From NCBI GenBank assembly GCA_910578975.1, contig CAJTRZ010000010.1, positions 1-64,000 on the forward strand: 64,000 nucleotides of DNA. Direction: 5' to 3'. The notes below the pieces were generated by a model that was given only the letters and a program-made list of their open reading frames with translations, did no database searches and was not told where the DNA came from. Within the stretch, counting starts at the first letter, position 1, and each line of letters begins with the position of its first letter. The DNA is from an uncultured Eubacterium sp. Its GTDB lineage: Bacteria > Bacillota > Clostridia > Lachnospirales > Lachnospiraceae. Positions 25,688 to 35,772 of this stretch are shown in pieces. Made by a program: the position numbers and the translations under genes.

Positions 25688-26818
25688 ATGGAACCAATAC
25701 ACGTACTGGTACTGGATACGGTAATGGACCGTGGTGGTGCTGAAGCGATGATAATGAACTATATGAGAAAGATTAATCGCGAGGTTATAAAGTTTGATTT
25801 TCTTACAAATAGAGATTATAGGGCAGCATATGAAGAGGAAATAGAGCATCTTGGTGGAAAGGTGTATCATATGTGCCCAATGTATCCGGGGAAATTCAGA
25901 CAGTATAAAAAAGAGGTGCGGAAGTTTTTGACAGAACATCCGGAATATAAAATTATACACAGTAATTTGGAAGAAAGAAGTTATCTTCCATTAAAAGTGG
26001 CAAAAAAAATGGGAGTGCCGGTGAGGATTTCCCACTCTCATAACAGACCGTTGGGGGTTAATCCCAAATTGATTGTCAGATATTATTTTCGGTTTATGCT
26101 GAAATATTATAACACGCATAAGTTTGCTTGCGGTGTGGAGGCTGGTGACTGGCTGTATGGTAGGAAAAACCGTGATGAAGTGATTGTGATGAAGAATGCG
26201 GTAGATGCCATGCAATATCGTTATAACAAACAGATTCAGGATTCTATGCGTGAGGAATTGGGGATTCAGGGGAAAAAGGTAATCGGTCATGTTGGAAGAT
26301 TTTTTCCTCAGAAAAACCATGGTTTTTTAATAGATATTTTTAAGGCTGTACATGATAAAGACAGTAATACAGTACTATTACTGATAGGTGGCGGAGAAGC
26401 TGATGATGCTCTAAAAAATCAGATACGCCATAAAGTGGAAAGTCTTGGTCTAACAGATTGTGTACAGTTTCTTGGTGTACGTGAAGATGTGGATAGAGTT
26501 GTTCAGACATTTGATGTGTTTCTTTTGCCATCTCTGTTTGAAGGACTTCCAGTAACTATGGTAGAGGCACAGGCGGCAGGGTTGCCATGTGTTATTTCAG
26601 ACAAAGTTCCGATTCAGTGTGACATTACAGGAAATGTAGATGTTGTGGCATTGGAAGATAGTGTGGAAAAATGGGCTGATGTCATACTAGACAGAGCATA
26701 TCATTTTGAAAAGTATGATACATACCAGCAGATTGCAGATGCAGGGTTTGATATCAAAGCACAGGCAGAATGGCTGGAAGAGTTTTATAAAGATGAATTA
26801 GCAAAAGTAAGTGATTAG
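25688..26818 (+). CDS. Glycosyltransferase family 4 protein, EpsF-like
   Basis: This protein of about 376 residues starts MEPIHVLVLDTVMDRGGAEAMIMNY, the typical N-terminus of EpsF-like GT4 enzymes. Donor-site motifs are KKVIGHVGRFFPQKNHGFLIDIF, LLLIGGGEADDALK and LPSLFEGLPVTMVEAQAAGLPCV with the EX7E glutamates. An in-frame ATG at 25631 would add 19 residues; AGGGTGG before 25688 and family alignment favour the shorter form. It is the first gene after the 25.6-kb promoter. Confidence 0.87.
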   Translation: MEPIHVLVLDTVMDRGGAEAMIMNYMRKINREVIKFDFLTNRDYRAAYEEEIEHLGGKVYHMCPMYPGKFRQYKKEVRKFLTEHPEYKIIHSNLEERSYLPLKVAKKMGVPVRISHSHNRPLGVNPKLIVRYYFRFMLKYYNTHKFACGVEAGDWLYGRKNRDEVIVMKNAVDAMQYRYNKQIQDSMREELGIQGKKVIGHVGRFFPQKNHGFLIDIFKAVHDKDSNTVLLLIGGGEADDALKNQIRHKVESLGLTDCVQFLGVREDVDRVVQTFDVFLLPSLFEGLPVTMVEAQAAGLPCVISDKVPIQCDITGNVDVVALEDSVEKWADVILDRAYHFEKYDTYQQIADAGFDIKAQAEWLEEFYKDELAKVSD

Positions 26819-26867
26819 AATAGGATAACATTTAAAGAATTGAAGGGGTTATGTAAGTTTAATAGAA

Positions 26868-27872
26868 ATGAATAAGAGAGATTTTTCGATAGAATTTATA
26901 AGAGTTATAGCGATGTTTATGATAATCATTGATCATATATTGTGTAGAATATCATTTCCAGGTGTGGCTTTAATTATTCAGGTGTGTAATTCTGGAGTAT
27001 TTCTATTTTTATTTATTTCAGGATTTTTGTTTGGAAAAAAAGAAATAACAAATTGGGGAAAATGGTTTAAGAAGAGATTTATAAGAATTTTAATACCACT
27101 ATGGTTTTTTGCAGTCATAGATATATTGGTTGAATATTTGTTATGGCATGAATTTTATCCAGAGCATATTTTTTTATATGCATTTAATCTGCAGGGAGTT
27201 AAGGTTGCAACAATTGGATCTATTAATTTGTGGTTTGTTACGTTAATTATGATTTGTTATTTGATAACGCCGGTGATCCAGTGGGTGAAAATGAAGAGTG
27301 GAATATTTTTAAAGGCTGTTGTAACATCATTAATTGTATTACAAATCATTTTTGCTTATGTAACAGATATTGGACTATTTGGAAATCATACTTTAAGTTG
27401 GTGTATATTAGCAGTGCTCGTATATGGCACAGGATATATTGCCGGAGAAAAAATATTATATCATAGTAAAGGGTATAAACAATTATTCTTTAGTTCGGTT
27501 ATTTTGGTTATCGGGATAATGGCTGTGCTTGTAGGAAAAAAACTGTTCAATGGAACAGTTTTATATGAGAGGATTTTATTTGTTTATGGAATGATATGTA
27601 TTGATCAATTTCTTATAACACTTTTTTATAAATTAGGAAGTTATATAAAGAATATAAAGTTAAAAAAAATAATTCAGCACCTTGATAGAATATCTTATGA
27701 GTTCTATATTGTCCATGGTATTGTTATTAGTGCAGTGACAGAAATGATTTTGAGAAATAATGGACAGCTGATGTATATGTTAAGCAGTGTTGTACTTTCA
27801 TATATTGCTGCGATTATATTACATATATTGTGTAAGATACCTTTGAAAGCACTTTATAAAGAAAAAAGATAA
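26868..27872 (+). CDS. Acyltransferase family 3 membrane protein (AT3 no. 2)
   Basis: This 334-residue protein has about ten membrane segments. AT3 hallmarks are FSIEFIRVIAMFMIIIDHIL (catalytic-type His after the first helix) and VFLFLFISGFLFGKKEI. RILIPLWFFAV follows as the third segment. It probably transfers an acyl group to the glycan of the second module. It lies 49 bases after the GT4 gene and 16 before the next. Confidence 0.83.
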   Translation: MNKRDFSIEFIRVIAMFMIIIDHILCRISFPGVALIIQVCNSGVFLFLFISGFLFGKKEITNWGKWFKKRFIRILIPLWFFAVIDILVEYLLWHEFYPEHIFLYAFNLQGVKVATIGSINLWFVTLIMICYLITPVIQWVKMKSGIFLKAVVTSLIVLQIIFAYVTDIGLFGNHTLSWCILAVLVYGTGYIAGEKILYHSKGYKQLFFSSVILVIGIMAVLVGKKLFNGTVLYERILFVYGMICIDQFLITLFYKLGSYIKNIKLKKIIQHLDRISYEFYIVHGIVISAVTEMILRNNGQLMYMLSSVVLSYIAAIILHILCKIPLKALYKEKR

Positions 27873-27888
27873 GTAAGAGGATTTGAAA

Positions 27889-28989
27889 TTGGATTTGCAA
27901 CAAAGAAGAATCAGACAACAAAATAGAGATTTGGCGATAAAACTGATTATACCAGTAGCAATACTTGCAAAAATTATTTATATATACTTTTTGCCTGCCA
28001 GGTATTTTTTTGATAGTTGGCGGATGGTAGCCATGTTGACAGATAACGGAAGTATGGGTGGATGGACAGGATATCAGGATGCAGTGGATTTTCACGCAAA
28101 GATTAATGTCTTAAACCTTACCGATGTAAATCAGTTTTCTATTTTTTATGGAATTATCATGACCCCATTGATTATCTTTATGGTATCAAAAGTTCAGGAA
28201 ATGGAGATGAAAGAAGTTCTTTTTACACTGATGGCTACGGGTGTTCTTAATATTTATGTTTTTACCATTAATAAAGAGATGATTCAAATCATGTATTTTT
28301 TGGTGATTTATATCGTAGTTAGTCTTCCTATAAAGAATACATTTATAAAAATTATAGGATGTGCGTTGGTTTATTATTGGGAAAGTCTCAATTTTCGAAG
28401 CTATTATATACTTATGGCAGCAATGAGTATTTTTTTATATTTTATCTTTATAACACTTAAAAAAAGAAAAAAAATAGGTAAAATGCTTATTGCGTTTACA
28501 GTAGTTTTGTGCTTTGCAGGTGTTTTTCTATTTTTTTATGTTAGCCAGTTTGTTGCTTATGAGGATTATAGAGACGCATTAAATATCAGAGATAATTCTA
28601 CAAGCACAATCAGAGAAGCAGGGGGAGCTAGTTCTGCTATATATAATCCTATTGAAGTAAATGACAATTTCGGTATATTTATGTTCGATTATGTTATTAA
28701 TGCGATAAGGATGATGATACCAGTAGAGCTTTTGGTTAAGAGTCCTGGTTATGCTCCTTTTTTTGTATATCAGATATTTATTTTAATATATTTATTTAGG
28801 ACAATTAGGAATTTGAAACACATTAATAATAAAATGGTGGTAGTTTTATCATGCTTTGTGGCATATTTCTTCGGCTCTGTTGTCTTTGAACCTGATTTTG
28901 GCTCTTGGGTAAGACATGAGGCTACAACCTTTCCAATTATGCAGTTGATGGCACTTCAAAGTAATAATTACAGTGAGAATAATATATAG
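27889..28989 (+). CDS. Multi-spanning membrane protein, polymerase-like (Wzy candidate 2)
   Basis: This protein of about 366 residues has roughly nine to ten hydrophobic segments. A loop at about 215-255 (DALNIRDNSTSTIREAGGAS) should be outside the cell. NKEMIQIMYFLVIY and FRSYYILMAAMSIF resemble motifs of EpsG-like or other exopolysaccharide polymerases. It has no transferase motif of AT3 or GT type. Since the locus has a second flippase, a second polymerase is expected, and this is the best candidate. Start codon is TTG (27889), 8 bases after AGAGG. Confidence 0.55.
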   Translation: MDLQQRRIRQQNRDLAIKLIIPVAILAKIIYIYFLPARYFFDSWRMVAMLTDNGSMGGWTGYQDAVDFHAKINVLNLTDVNQFSIFYGIIMTPLIIFMVSKVQEMEMKEVLFTLMATGVLNIYVFTINKEMIQIMYFLVIYIVVSLPIKNTFIKIIGCALVYYWESLNFRSYYILMAAMSIFLYFIFITLKKRKKIGKMLIAFTVVLCFAGVFLFFYVSQFVAYEDYRDALNIRDNSTSTIREAGGASSAIYNPIEVNDNFGIFMFDYVINAIRMMIPVELLVKSPGYAPFFVYQIFILIYLFRTIRNLKHINNKMVVVLSCFVAYFFGSVVFEPDFGSWVRHEATTFPIMQLMALQSNNYSENNI

Positions 28990-29004
28990 AAATGAGTAAG
29001 TAAT

Positions 29005-30168
29005 ATGAAGCAACGTATGTATAATACTTTTTTTAAGATATTTAAAAATCCATGTTTAGCAAGGGTTGTTACTAATATAGGATATGGATTGCTAATAATA
29101 TACTATTTTATAGCGAGAATTTTTTACAGGGGGGAAAGTCACCTGTCTAAAAAAAATGCTTGGGAGATACTGAACCAATGTAGTGAAAAGCCTGATATGG
29201 ATTCACATATAAAAAATAAAACAATAGTGAAAGATTTATCAATAATTGTACCAGCATTCAATGCTGAAAAAACAATTGCACAGTGTATTAAATCGGTAAT
29301 AGAACAAAAAACGAAGTATGACTATGAATTGATAGTTGTTAATGATGGTTCTACGGATAGTACACAATCAATATTAGAAAATATTTGCGATAAACATCTT
29401 ATTTTAATAAATCAGGAAAATAGAGGATTTTCGGGAGCGCGAAATAGCGGAATAGATGCCAGTGTAGGTCAATATATTATGTTTTTGGATTCGGATGATT
29501 ATCTTGTTGGAAACTGTATTGATGTGATGCTTGATAAGATAATTGAGGAAAAAGCTGATATTGTACAGGCGGGTCATTATTCTTTTGTAGATGGAGATGA
29601 ATTAAGCCGTAATGAGGTAAAATTACAAAGTGCTATATATGATAATACTGAGAATATGGTACACAATCCGGGATATCCTTGGGCTAAGATATATAAAAGA
29701 ACTATGTTTCATCAACTTAGATTTCCATTAGATGTATGGTTTGAAGATACAATAGTATGTATGATTTTGTATAGAATGTGCAAGAAAATGGTTGTTATGG
29801 AAGATATTGTTTATGCATATAGGATTAATCCGGAAGGCATTACTTTAAAGGCACGCCATAGTAGGAAATGTGTTGACCATTACTGGGTTATGGAATATGT
29901 TCTAGAGCAGGCGAAAAAAAATGGATTACAAAATGACGATATTCAGTATGATTTAATTAAAGGTCATATGTCTACATTATTATATAGAAGAATATCGTTA
30001 ATGAATAAGGATGTTATTGAAGCTGCATTTATTCTTGCGTGTGAATTGTTAGATGAAGTTAGACCGGTAGATTATATAGAAGAGAGAAGATTTATAAATA
30101 AAGATATTGAAAAGGCGTTTAAGACTAGAAATTATAAACTTTGGAAATTAGCAAGTTTTATTGTATAG
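29005..30168 (+). CDS. Glycosyltransferase family 2 protein with N-terminal membrane segment
   Basis: This 387-residue protein has an N-terminal extension of about 75 residues with one hydrophobic helix (GYGLLIIYYFIARIF), then a GT2 domain: LSIIVPAFNAEKTIAQCIKSV, LIVVNDGSTDSTQ, NRGFSGARNSGIDASVGQYIMFLDSDDYLV. The C-terminal half (WAKIYKRTMF, WFEDTIVCMILYRMC) is typical of capsule GT2 enzymes. The N-terminal helix may tether the enzyme near the lipid-linked substrate. Confidence 0.85.
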   Translation: MKQRMYNTFFKIFKNPCLARVVTNIGYGLLIIYYFIARIFYRGESHLSKKNAWEILNQCSEKPDMDSHIKNKTIVKDLSIIVPAFNAEKTIAQCIKSVIEQKTKYDYELIVVNDGSTDSTQSILENICDKHLILINQENRGFSGARNSGIDASVGQYIMFLDSDDYLVGNCIDVMLDKIIEEKADIVQAGHYSFVDGDELSRNEVKLQSAIYDNTENMVHNPGYPWAKIYKRTMFHQLRFPLDVWFEDTIVCMILYRMCKKMVVMEDIVYAYRINPEGITLKARHSRKCVDHYWVMEYVLEQAKKNGLQNDDIQYDLIKGHMSTLLYRRISLMNKDVIEAAFILACELLDEVRPVDYIEERRFINKDIEKAFKTRNYKLWKLASFIV

Positions 30169-30176
30169 GAGTACTT

Positions 30177-31259
30177 ATGAAAAATATTTGTTTTTTTTCT
30201 GGAGATATTACCAGGAGTGGTGGAACAGAAAGAGTAGGTTCTGTTATTGCAAACAGATTGGCAAAGAATGAAGAATATAATATATGTTTTCTTAGTTTAT
30301 GGGAGAAACACCAAAAATCTTTTTATGATATTGAAAAAAATATCAAAAGATATAAATTATTTGAAAACGAAGTTAGTGGCAAAAAAATATTAAGTTACAT
30401 AAAAGGGATTCGAAGATTTGTAAAAAGCAGGAAAATAGATTTATTAATAGATATTGATGGGATTTTAGATTTATATTCTATTCCTGCGTTGTGGGGGACA
30501 AAGGCAAAACTAATTTCTTGGGAACAGTTTAATTTTTATCAGAATCCTGACGGAAATTATAGAAAAATAACTAGAAAGTGGGCTGCAAAACGGGCGGATG
30601 CTATAGTGGTACTTACTGATGAGGATAAGGGGTATTATGAACAGGAATTAAAGATAAGAGGAAAGCTTCAAAGAATTTATAATCCGATAGAGCAAGGGGA
30701 ACAAAATAAGGATTATAAATATGAGAGCAAAACAATGATTAGTGCCGGAAGATTAACGCATCAAAAAGGTTTTGATTTGTTGTTAGACATAGCACAAAAA
30801 GTCTTTGAGAATCACAGTGACTGGCAATGGATTATATGTGGTGAAGGAGAAGACCGAAAATCTTTAGAGAGTAAAATACAACAATATCATTTAGATAAAA
30901 ATGTTATTTTAAAAGGGAATGTTAAAAATATAGATGAGTATTATAAGCAATCTGCAATGTTTATTTTAACATCCAGATTTGAAGGGTTTGGTCTGGTACT
31001 TACAGAGGCAAAAAAGATGGGATTACCATGTATTAGCTTTCGATGTCCGGCAGGACCGTCAGAAATTATTGAGGATGGAGTTAATGGATATCTGGTTGAT
31101 TGCTTTGATATACAAGCAATGGCAGACAGGATAAATATGCTGATAGAGGACGATGAGAAGAGAGTAAGTTTTTCTAATAATGCACTGGTGGGAACAGATA
31201 AATTTAATATTGATAATATAGCTAACCAGTGGAAGAAGTTAATTGAAGAGCTTTATTAG
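30177..31259 (+). CDS. Glycosyltransferase family 4 protein
   Basis: This protein of 360 residues starts KNICFFSGDITRSGGTERVGSVIANRL. Donor-site motifs follow: MISAGRLTHQKGFDLLLDIAQ, WIICGEGEDRKSLE, and TSRFEGFGLVLTEAKKMGLPCISF with the EX7E pattern. This subgroup includes galactosyl- and N-acetylgalactosaminyltransferases, but the sugar is not predictable. ATG 30177 follows TAGGAG; the upstream frame extension lies inside the previous gene. Confidence 0.87.
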   Translation: MKNICFFSGDITRSGGTERVGSVIANRLAKNEEYNICFLSLWEKHQKSFYDIEKNIKRYKLFENEVSGKKILSYIKGIRRFVKSRKIDLLIDIDGILDLYSIPALWGTKAKLISWEQFNFYQNPDGNYRKITRKWAAKRADAIVVLTDEDKGYYEQELKIRGKLQRIYNPIEQGEQNKDYKYESKTMISAGRLTHQKGFDLLLDIAQKVFENHSDWQWIICGEGEDRKSLESKIQQYHLDKNVILKGNVKNIDEYYKQSAMFILTSRFEGFGLVLTEAKKMGLPCISFRCPAGPSEIIEDGVNGYLVDCFDIQAMADRINMLIEDDEKRVSFSNNALVGTDKFNIDNIANQWKKLIEELY

Positions 31260-31306
31260 GAAAATATAGAGTAAAAATAATTTAGATTAATGTATTAGAG
31301 GTGGAA

Positions 31307-32311
31307 ATGGATAAAGTATCAATTGTGTTACCTATTTATAATGTAGAAAGTTATTTAGAAACCTGTGTTCGGTCGGTGCAGGATCAAACATATAAAAATA
31401 TAGAGATAATACTTGTAGATGATGGAGCAAAAGATAATAGTGGAAAGATTTGTGACCAACTTGCATTAAAAGATAATAGAATTAAAGTTCTGCATAAAGA
31501 AAATGGTGGACTATCATCAGCAAGAAATGCAGGATACAGTATAGCTACAGGAAAGTATTTGATGTACATAGATAGTGATGATGTGATAAAAGCAGATGTT
31601 GTGCAAAAATGTGTAGAAACTATTCAAAGGGATCAATCAGATATTGTTATTTATGGCTATGAGAAAATAGATGAAAAGGGCAATGTTTTGGAAGTGTGTA
31701 CCTGGGGGGACAAACTACTTAACCATGATACGATGGTGGAGTATCTTTATACAGCAATCACAGAAATGTCTTTCGGATATGCATGGAATAAGCTTTATAG
31801 AAAATCTGTTATAGATCAGTCTGAATTATTGGCAGATAGTAAAGTTATTGACAGAGAGGATCTTGTTTATAATCTGGAGTTGCTAAAATATGTAGATAAG
31901 ATATCTTATATAGATTATGTTGGGTATCAATATTTGCAAAGAAGTACAAGTTTATTACATAATGGAAACTTAGCAAGATTAAAGGGCATAGATTATTTTG
32001 TAATGACCATGAATAATATAAATGTTGGAAATGAAGAGATTAATAATAAGCTCTTTAATATGAATGTTTTACATTATTTAGCGGACTGTATTATAAAAAA
32101 TATAATATGGAATACGGAATTAAAAGGAAAAGAAAAAAGGACGCTCATGGAAAAAATACTAAAGGATTGTCCTTTTACAGAGCGATTGTATCAAGATGTA
32201 GATAATCCGACACATCTTCAGAAACTGTATAAAAGTATAAAAAGTGGAAAGGCATGGTATTTTTATACATATGTGAAACTTGGGGATGTGAAGAGAAAAG
32301 TGTTGGGATAG
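31307..32311 (+). CDS. Glycosyltransferase family 2 protein
   Basis: This protein of about 334 residues has a standard GT-A core: VSIVLPIYNVESYLETCVRSV, ILVDDGAKDNSGKICDQL, ENGGLSSARNAGYSIATG and YIDSDDVI with the DxD-type site. The C-terminal part has the WNKLYRKSVI and DREDLVYNLELL motifs of capsule GT2 enzymes. It is clearly related to the product at 35773. AGAGG lies 5 bases before ATG 31307; a GTG six bases upstream is in frame. Confidence 0.87.
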   Translation: MDKVSIVLPIYNVESYLETCVRSVQDQTYKNIEIILVDDGAKDNSGKICDQLALKDNRIKVLHKENGGLSSARNAGYSIATGKYLMYIDSDDVIKADVVQKCVETIQRDQSDIVIYGYEKIDEKGNVLEVCTWGDKLLNHDTMVEYLYTAITEMSFGYAWNKLYRKSVIDQSELLADSKVIDREDLVYNLELLKYVDKISYIDYVGYQYLQRSTSLLHNGNLARLKGIDYFVMTMNNINVGNEEINNKLFNMNVLHYLADCIIKNIIWNTELKGKEKRTLMEKILKDCPFTERLYQDVDNPTHLQKLYKSIKSGKAWYFYTYVKLGDVKRKVLG

Positions 32312-32380
32312 AAATATTAGAACATAAAATACAGAAACTATATACGCAATATATCCTGTTATGAGGTTAGGGAGGTAAAT

Positions 32381-33583
32381 ATGAAACGAATGGCGGTTAT
32401 TTCAGCGGGGTTTGTTCCAGTTCCTGCAGTAGACGGTGGAGCAGGAGAGGTTCTTACAACCGAGATTATTAACGGAAATGAGTTGACGGCGGATTACTTT
32501 ATGGATATATATACAATAGAGTCTCCAAAACTTGACAAAATTGATTATAAGAATGCTGAAATTATTCAGATACATATAAGTAAAATAAATTGGTTTTTAT
32601 GCAAGGCGAGAAATGCTTTTCTAAAATTATTTCGAAAAAAATATAGATTCATACCATACAATAGAGAACTGTTAAGAAGGTTCAAAGATAATTATGATAT
32701 GATACTGATTGAAAACAACATGCAGGTTTTTGAAGATATATGTAATCGTTCTAAAAATGGGACAAACCATATGATATATCATATGCACAATGATATTGAT
32801 GGAACAACGAAACCAGAATATTTGTGTAAATATATTGCTGATAAGGCAGAGGTCATTTTGCCGGTAAGTGAATATTTAAAAGATCATTTTATGCAAGTGG
32901 CACCAAATGATAAAATGAAAGTCTTTTATAATTGTGTGGATTTAGAGAAGTTTAATACAGAAAAAGTAACAAATACAAAAGCGTTGAAAAGAAAATATAA
33001 TATAAATAAAAGTGATTTTGTTTATATGTATACAGGACGTGTCTGTCCGGAAAAAGGAATACTTGAGTTAGTAAAAGCATTCAAAAAAATAAGCAAAGAA
33101 AATCCAAATAGCAAGTTAATGGTTGTAGGCAGCAGATGGTATAACCAGATAGCAAAAGATGAATATTTTGAAAAACTTTTAAAAGAGGCTGAGGGTTTAG
33201 AAGAAAAAATAATTTTTACTGGATATATTTTTCCGGAAGATATGCCGTCAATCTATACATTGGCAGATGTGTTAGTAATACCTTCTATGTGGGAAGAACC
33301 TTTTGGGGTTGTGGCGTTGGAAGGAATGGCAATGAAGCTCCCAATTATTACAACAAATTCCGGAGGACTTATTGAGATTCTGGATAAAGAAACTTCTATC
33401 ATTGTTGATAAGAGTAGAGATGTGGAGGAACAGTTGTATACTGCAATGATTACAATGTGGGAGAATGCTGAAAAAAGAGAAAATATCGCGCAAAATGCAT
33501 ATACAAAATTGATAGAAACTTTTGCATTTAATAAAAAAAATTATTATGATGAATTTAAAAAGAGGATAGAAAAATGTCGTTAG
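32381..33583 (+). CDS. Glycosyltransferase family 4 protein
   Basis: This 400-residue GT-B enzyme begins MAVISAGFVPVPAVDGGAGEVLTTEI. Donor-side motifs are FVYMYTGRVCPEKGILELVKAFKK, SKLMVVGSRWYNQ and IPSMWEEPFGVVALEGMAMKLPIITT with the EX7E glutamates. GGGAGG precedes the ATG. Its end overlaps the next gene by 10 bases, so the two are probably translated together. Sugar and linkage are unknown. Confidence 0.87.
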   Translation: MKRMAVISAGFVPVPAVDGGAGEVLTTEIINGNELTADYFMDIYTIESPKLDKIDYKNAEIIQIHISKINWFLCKARNAFLKLFRKKYRFIPYNRELLRRFKDNYDMILIENNMQVFEDICNRSKNGTNHMIYHMHNDIDGTTKPEYLCKYIADKAEVILPVSEYLKDHFMQVAPNDKMKVFYNCVDLEKFNTEKVTNTKALKRKYNINKSDFVYMYTGRVCPEKGILELVKAFKKISKENPNSKLMVVGSRWYNQIAKDEYFEKLLKEAEGLEEKIIFTGYIFPEDMPSIYTLADVLVIPSMWEEPFGVVALEGMAMKLPIITTNSGGLIEILDKETSIIVDKSRDVEEQLYTAMITMWENAEKRENIAQNAYTKLIETFAFNKKNYYDEFKKRIEKCR

Positions 33584-34620
33584 AAGTACAGAGCAGAAAG
33601 AGAATAGAGTGGATCGATATAGCAAAGGCAGTTGCTATTATTCTTGTAGGGGTAGGGCATTATTCCTGTCCATATCCATTGCAGATTTGGATATACACGT
33701 TTCATATGCCCTTATTCTTTATTTTGTCTGGTTGTACCATAAATATAGAAAAATATACATTTGGTAAATTTATTTTGAGAAAAGCAAAGGCGTTTTTGTT
33801 ACCGTGGGTACTGGCAGTATGCGTAAATATTGCTTTTCAGGAATTTTGTCTAGCCATAGGAATTTCTGCAAATCACAGCAAAATTTCTTCAATTCCATTT
33901 CGGTTGCTTTTTAATATGCGTCCAGGAGAATGGGATCCTATATATTGGTTTTTGCCGTGTCTTTTTATTACAGAAGCAGTGGTATATTGGATTCTTAAAA
34001 TATTCAAGTCTCAAAAACAGATTATAGGAGTAGTGATTGCACTTGGGGTATGTGCATATTTTTATCAGAAGTTTGTAAATATATTACTTCCATGGGAAGT
34101 TGATTTATTACCAGTTACCTGTTGTTTCTTATTAATAGGGTATTTAATAAAGAAATATTACATGAAAATGTTTGAGAGGGTAAAACGAATTAATCAATTG
34201 TTTGCATGTTTAATATGTATTATAAGTGGAAGTCTTTTAGGAGTTTTCAATGTTCATATTACCGGAGCTCCTATTGATATAGCATCAGGAAGATATGGAA
34301 TTGTTCCTTTAATGTTTGTTGCGGCAATTTTATTATCAATTGGCATTATTATATTGTGTACTTTTGTTCATAGTAAATTGATAAATTATATTGGACAAAA
34401 TAGTTTGATATTTTATGTCGCACAACCTATAACATATAAAATTTCAGATATTTTATTGATATTAGGATTTAATTTTGTACCGTTTTATACGTATACATAT
34501 AATGGAAATATCTTTGACTTAATTATTCTACATCTCGTAAATAATATTTTAATTTTGATATATGTATATTTGTACAAAAAAATAAAGATGAAACTGAGGG
34601 TTGTTAGAAGTAAACTGTGA
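33574..34620 (+). CDS. Acyltransferase family 3 membrane protein (AT3 no. 3)
   Basis: This 348-residue protein has about ten membrane helices, with WIDIAKAVAIILVGVGHYSCPYP (catalytic-type His) and FHMPLFFILSGCTINIEKYTF. FHMPLFFILSG marks the subgroup that includes the product at 48510, related to O-acetyltransferases and fucose acetyltransferases. It overlaps the upstream glycosyltransferase gene, which suggests it modifies the sugar that enzyme adds. Confidence 0.84.
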   Translation: MSLEVQSRKRIEWIDIAKAVAIILVGVGHYSCPYPLQIWIYTFHMPLFFILSGCTINIEKYTFGKFILRKAKAFLLPWVLAVCVNIAFQEFCLAIGISANHSKISSIPFRLLFNMRPGEWDPIYWFLPCLFITEAVVYWILKIFKSQKQIIGVVIALGVCAYFYQKFVNILLPWEVDLLPVTCCFLLIGYLIKKYYMKMFERVKRINQLFACLICIISGSLLGVFNVHITGAPIDIASGRYGIVPLMFVAAILLSIGIIILCTFVHSKLINYIGQNSLIFYVAQPITYKISDILLILGFNFVPFYTYTYNGNIFDLIILHLVNNILILIYVYLYKKIKMKLRVVRSKL

Positions 34621-34629
34621 GAGGAAAAT

Positions 34630-35754
34630 ATGAAAAAAGTTTTATTTTATATAGATACTTTGGGAAAAGGAGGACTGGATAAAGTTGTTCTAGATGTGGT
34701 AAATCATATGGATTTCTCAAAATATGATGTTACAGTAATGAGAAGATTTCCCGGAGGATATTATAGTCAGTTTTTAGATAAACGAATACATAAAAAAGCA
34801 AATGTACCATTTAAAGAAACTTGTTCTAGATTCTATGATCATTTTGTTAGAGTTGTGTGTGACAGACTTCCAAGAAAATTGGTTTATAAAATGTTTGTAC
34901 ATAAAAAATATGATATTGAGATTGCTTGTGGGGATGCATTTGCAGCGAGACTAATTGGTGGCTCAACGAATCCAAATTCTAAAAAGATTCTTTGGGAGCA
35001 TATGGATGTAACAAAGGATATCTCTACAGCTACATATTATAATAAAGAGCAGGTAGAAAAATTTTTTGGACCATTTCATCAGATTGTCGGTGTCTCTAAA
35101 GACTGCAGGGTAAAATTTATTGAAAAATATGGATTCGCAGAAAAAGTTACATATATATATAATCCTATCGATATAGAGGAGATAGATAAAAAATCCCTAG
35201 AATTTATTCCAGCTGAGTATCAGGAAAACGAATTTAATATTTTAGCAATTGGAAGATTTATGCCTCAAAAAGCATTTGTAAGATTGATTACAGTATGTGC
35301 AGGATTAAGAGATGAGGGATTGAAGTTTAAATTAAATATTATCGGGGAGGGGCCAGAAGAAGACATTATTAAAGAAAAAATCAGTGAGTTAAATATGAAG
35401 GATCATATCCGGTTATTAGGTTTTAAAGAAAACCCATATCCTTATATCAAAGGAGCCGATTTATTTGTTTGTGCTTCTATACATGAATCTTACTGTCTTG
35501 TGGTAGCAGAAAGTCTTGTGGTTGGAACACCGGTTGTGAGTACAATGTGTACAGGACCGATCGAGCTTTTGGATAATGGAAGATATGGACTGCTGGTAGA
35601 AAACAATGAAAACGGACTTAGCGAAGGTATTAGAGAGATGATAAACAATCCCGAAAAGTTGTCAGAGTATAAGAACAAAGCAAAAGAAAGAAGAGAATTT
35701 TTCAGTATAGAAGAAAGTATGAAAGCCTGGGATGATATTTGGAAGAAATGCTAA
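34630..35754 (+). CDS. Glycosyltransferase family 4 protein
   Basis: This 374-residue GT-B enzyme has the N-terminus VLFYIDTLGKGGLDKVVLDVVNHM. The donor domain has NILAIGRFMPQKAFVRLITVCAGL, LNIIGEGPEEDIIKEKI and CASIHESYCLVVAESLVVGTPVVSTMCTGPIELL, with the EX7E motif. The GPIELL ending resembles the group with N-acetylglucosaminyl- or galactosyltransferases of capsule loci. It starts 9 bases after the AT3 stop, with GAGAGGA upstream. Confidence 0.87.
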   Translation: MKKVLFYIDTLGKGGLDKVVLDVVNHMDFSKYDVTVMRRFPGGYYSQFLDKRIHKKANVPFKETCSRFYDHFVRVVCDRLPRKLVYKMFVHKKYDIEIACGDAFAARLIGGSTNPNSKKILWEHMDVTKDISTATYYNKEQVEKFFGPFHQIVGVSKDCRVKFIEKYGFAEKVTYIYNPIDIEEIDKKSLEFIPAEYQENEFNILAIGRFMPQKAFVRLITVCAGLRDEGLKFKLNIIGEGPEEDIIKEKISELNMKDHIRLLGFKENPYPYIKGADLFVCASIHESYCLVVAESLVVGTPVVSTMCTGPIELLDNGRYGLLVENNENGLSEGIREMINNPEKLSEYKNKAKERREFFSIEESMKAWDDIWKKC

Positions 35755-35772
35755 AGAAAGGGTATAAAGAAA